From: Enterobacteriaceae endosymbiont of Donacia proxima
GTDB lineage: Bacteria > Pseudomonadota > Gammaproteobacteria > Enterobacterales > Enterobacteriaceae
Assembly (NCBI RefSeq): GCF_012569285.1
Contig: NZ_CP046198.1
Coordinates: 287,590-351,589, forward strand
Length of the DNA stretch: 64,000 nt
Reading direction: 5' to 3'
Position numbers and translations under genes: made by a program. Under the pieces are notes generated by a model, which saw only the letters and a list, made by a program, of their open reading frames with translations, did no database searches and had not been told where the DNA came from. Shown piece by piece: positions 61,071 through 64,000 of this stretch (its first letter is position 1; each line of letters starts with the position of its first letter).

Positions 61071-64000
<2,930 letters not shown>

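Overview
The window is a stretch of an extremely AT-rich, strongly reduced gammaproteobacterial chromosome. Almost every protein reads as a shortened, lysine/asparagine/isoleucine-rich version of an Escherichia coli protein. Gene order follows E. coli block by block, with the non-retained genes cleanly excised (for example cmk, lptE, nadD, ybeZ, nlpI, rimP, folP, glmM, priB, dam). There are no insertion sequences, phage genes or CRISPR arrays. This pattern is that of an obligate, vertically inherited insect endosymbiont of Enterobacterales ancestry; the exact genus cannot be fixed from the sequence alone.

Layout, left to right. 1-3.1 kb: serC-aroA-rpsA block (minus strand, rpsA cut by the edge). 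3.1-11.6 kb: miaB-ybeY-leuS-holA-mrdA-rodA block (minus). 11.7-11.9 kb: three tRNAs (Met, Leu, Gln). 12-16.8 kb: glnS (+), fldA and ybfF (-), pgi (+). 16.9-27.1 kb: initiator tRNA-nusA-infB-rbfA-truB-rpsO-pnp-deaD block (minus) with tRNA-Leu and secG upstream. 27.4-28.5 kb: the largest non-coding stretch, where folP-glmM lie in E. coli. 28.5-31 kb: rlmE-ftsH. 31.2-49.4 kb: one continuous minus-strand expression block, fkpA-tusDCB-rpsL-rpsG-fusA-tuf-secE-nusG-rplKAJL-rpoBC, which fuses two loci that are separate in E. coli. 49.5-51.5 kb: asd and ung. 51.6-59.7 kb (plus): rpsF-rpsR-rplI, 4.5S RNA, dnaX, htpG, aroK-aroB-rpe-trpS. 59.7-64 kb (minus): crp, the tRNA cluster Thr-Tyr-Gly-Thr, 5S rRNA and a nearly complete 23S rRNA.

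Functionally the window is mostly information processing (RNA polymerase core, translation factors, ribosomal proteins, tRNA and rRNA modification, three aminoacyl-tRNA synthetases, two DNA polymerase III clamp-loader subunits). It also holds rod-type cell-wall elongation (RodA/PBP2), protein quality control (FtsH, HtpG, FkpA) and a thin metabolic layer. That layer is pgi and rpe for sugar phosphates, aroB, aroK and aroA of the shikimate pathway, serC, and asd, compatible with making aromatic precursors and diaminopimelate.

The points most worth following are: (1) a retained CRP whose DNA-reading helix and AR1 are intact but whose cAMP pocket and AR2 are altered, with changes at positions where cAMP-independent CRP* mutations are known; (2) a leucyl-tRNA synthetase with an eroded proofreading domain; (3) a NusA gene cut short, with a recognisable frameshifted AR2 remnant still lying downstream; (4) a join of the str and secE-rpoBC operons at a single tuf gene, with the tRNA cluster that normally precedes tufB left elsewhere in the window.
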